A stretch of DNA of 64,000 nucleotides from NCBI GenBank assembly GCA_014529385.2, contig CM043949.1, positions 111,517,977-111,581,976 on the forward strand, given 5' to 3'. Source of the stretch: Adiantum capillus-veneris (lineage: Eukaryota; Streptophyta; Polypodiopsida; Polypodiales; Pteridaceae). Below, one piece after another: positions 63,227 to 64,000 of the stretch. Under the pieces are notes generated by a model. The model was not told the DNA's origin and did no database searches. It worked only from the letters and a program-made list of their open reading frames with translations. How positions within the stretch are numbered: position 1 is the stretch's first letter; the number at the start of each line of letters is the position of its first letter. Both the position numbers and the translations under genes were made by a program.

Positions 63227-63759
63227 ATGCTACATGGGTTAGCTTGCTGCCAACATCTGGACTCTAAACTCAATTCAAGGAACACATCTAGAATTAAGAT
63301 TGTGAGTATTGAGAATCAAAAATTGGTTTTAATTCGAATAAAGTATGGAGACAGTTATTGTGTTGGGTTTATACCAACTTTTCCTGCTTGTAGATGCATA
63401 AAAAGATTGTTGCACGCACATGGAAGGCTATGCGGAAATCTAGAGCTGTACAAGTCAAAAATTAAGGAAGTCACAGTGCCTAGATAGATGGATGCCAACT
63501 CGTGTGGATGGAGGTGCCTCCTCCATGCTGACTATATACTGCAGAGCTTCTTTGCACAAAATCCATTCATGTCAAAGGTAAGAATTTTGCACAACATTAC
63601 TATAATATGGTGATTGTTTGGACAAAAAATGTGTCTCAGTTCCTTTTTTGTCTGTTTTGTCTTTTGCAGAGTGCATTGGAGAAGTACACACCTAATCAAT
63701 CATTTTCTTTTAATTCTACATCCCATGAGCATGGATACAGAATAGACCCTATTGGATGA
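63227..63759 (+). pseudogene. Ulp1-like cysteine protease fragment with one intron
   Basis: 63227-63487 is open (IRIKYGDSYCVGFIPTFPA; LYKSKIKEVTVPR) and ends in TAG. The same phase continues MDANSCGWRCLLHADYILQ to 63577, where AAAG/GTAAG opens a 92-bp intron (63578-63669) closed by TCTTTTGCAG; 30 more codons follow to TGA (63757-63759). VPR-stop-MDANSCGW fits the VPxQxNxxDCG signature of C48 (Ulp1/SENP) proteases with the oxyanion Gln as a stop (CAG to TAG). Such domains occur in plant host genes and in Mutator-type transposons; which this is cannot be said. The catalytic His/Asp region is not seen. Confidence 0.45.
63578..63669 (+). other. Probable spliceosomal intron
   Basis: GTAAGAATTTTGC ... 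T-rich tract, TCTTTTGCAG; 92 bp, and removal keeps the phase. Confidence 0.5.
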
Positions 63760-63779
63760 CCACATTGTAGATTTATTGG

Positions 63780-64000
63780 ATGACTGATGAGGGACAACAA
63801 CAAACAGGTTTCATAAGGTCAGCGAAGAAAGGACATGAGCAAGAGGAGGGAGGAACTTTTGACAAGAGAAATGCTGCAGAGGGAGAGTTTGACAAGGAGA
63901 AAATTCATGATGAGGGGAAGCCCACACAAGAGAAATATCACACTGATCGAGGGGCTGAGGAAGAAGTAAAGGTTGAAACTCCCTCTACGCTTGGAGGGTT
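63780..64000 (+). CDS. Charged open frame running off the window, unknown
   Basis: ATG 63780, open for 73 codons to the edge. The product is very hydrophilic (TGFIRSAKKGHEQEEGGTF; DKRNAAEGEFDKEKIHDEGK). It lies 20 bases after the stop of the Ulp1-like fragment and may be part of the same gene after another splice, or chance. Confidence 0.3.
   Translation, partial: MTDEGQQQTGFIRSAKKGHEQEEGGTFDKRNAAEGEFDKEKIHDEGKPTQEKYHTDRGAEEEVKVETPSTLGG

Overview
The window is nuclear DNA of a land plant, and nearly all of it is transposable element. Evidence for a plant: Ty1/copia and Ty3/gypsy LTR retrotransposons primed by initiator-Met tRNA, a plant-type LINE with an RT and zf-RVT C-terminus, CGGPH-type gag zinc knuckles, and insertions nested inside insertions. 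No rRNA, tRNA or CRISPR array is seen. The species cannot be named from the sequence.

Layout. (1) 1-23445, minus strand: a head-to-tail array of one Ty3/gypsy chromovirus, internal1 (cut by the window edge) - LTR A (4131-7166) - internal2 - LTR B (12272-15297) - internal3 - LTR C (20409-23445). LTRs are about 3.03 kb and the repeat unit is about 8.14 kb. LTR B is a hybrid whose two halves match different neighbours, which fits unequal LTR-LTR recombination. (2) 23446-25952 and 35945-37155, plus strand: one LINE whose endonuclease domain is entered by the gypsy array and whose 3' part is split by a second insertion. (3) 25953-35944: a non-autonomous LTR element with 155-bp LTRs, an iMet primer site and no detectable pol. 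It carries a SINE-like copy and is itself interrupted by (4) a nearly intact Ty1/copia element at 27324-32910, with a perfect 5-bp target duplication CACAA and one in-frame stop. (5) 37700-45460: a large non-autonomous LTR element (LTRs 2.43 and 2.32 kb) with a decayed gag-like ORF containing 30-residue repeats. It sits inside the last codons of (6) a 175-codon reading frame of unknown function on the minus strand (45881-45461 plus 37699-37589) with its own TATA box. (7) 46130-51486, minus: a decayed gag-protease region with CX2CX3HX4C zinc knuckles and repeated WVPK motifs. (8) 53970-62343, minus: a decayed Tat/Athila-like Ty3/gypsy element with gag, protease, RT, RNase H and integrase, a 300-bp-period repeat in its leader and a degenerate primer site at 62329-62341. 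(9) 63227-64000, plus: a spliced remnant resembling the catalytic core of a Ulp1-type cysteine protease, then an open charged frame running off the edge.

No gene pathway operates here. The content is historical: recombination, nesting order, shared nonsense mutations, and a few unrecognised reading frames (the gypsy leader ORF pair, the repeat-bearing ORF of the large element, and the split 175-codon frame). All element polyproteins seen carry lesions.
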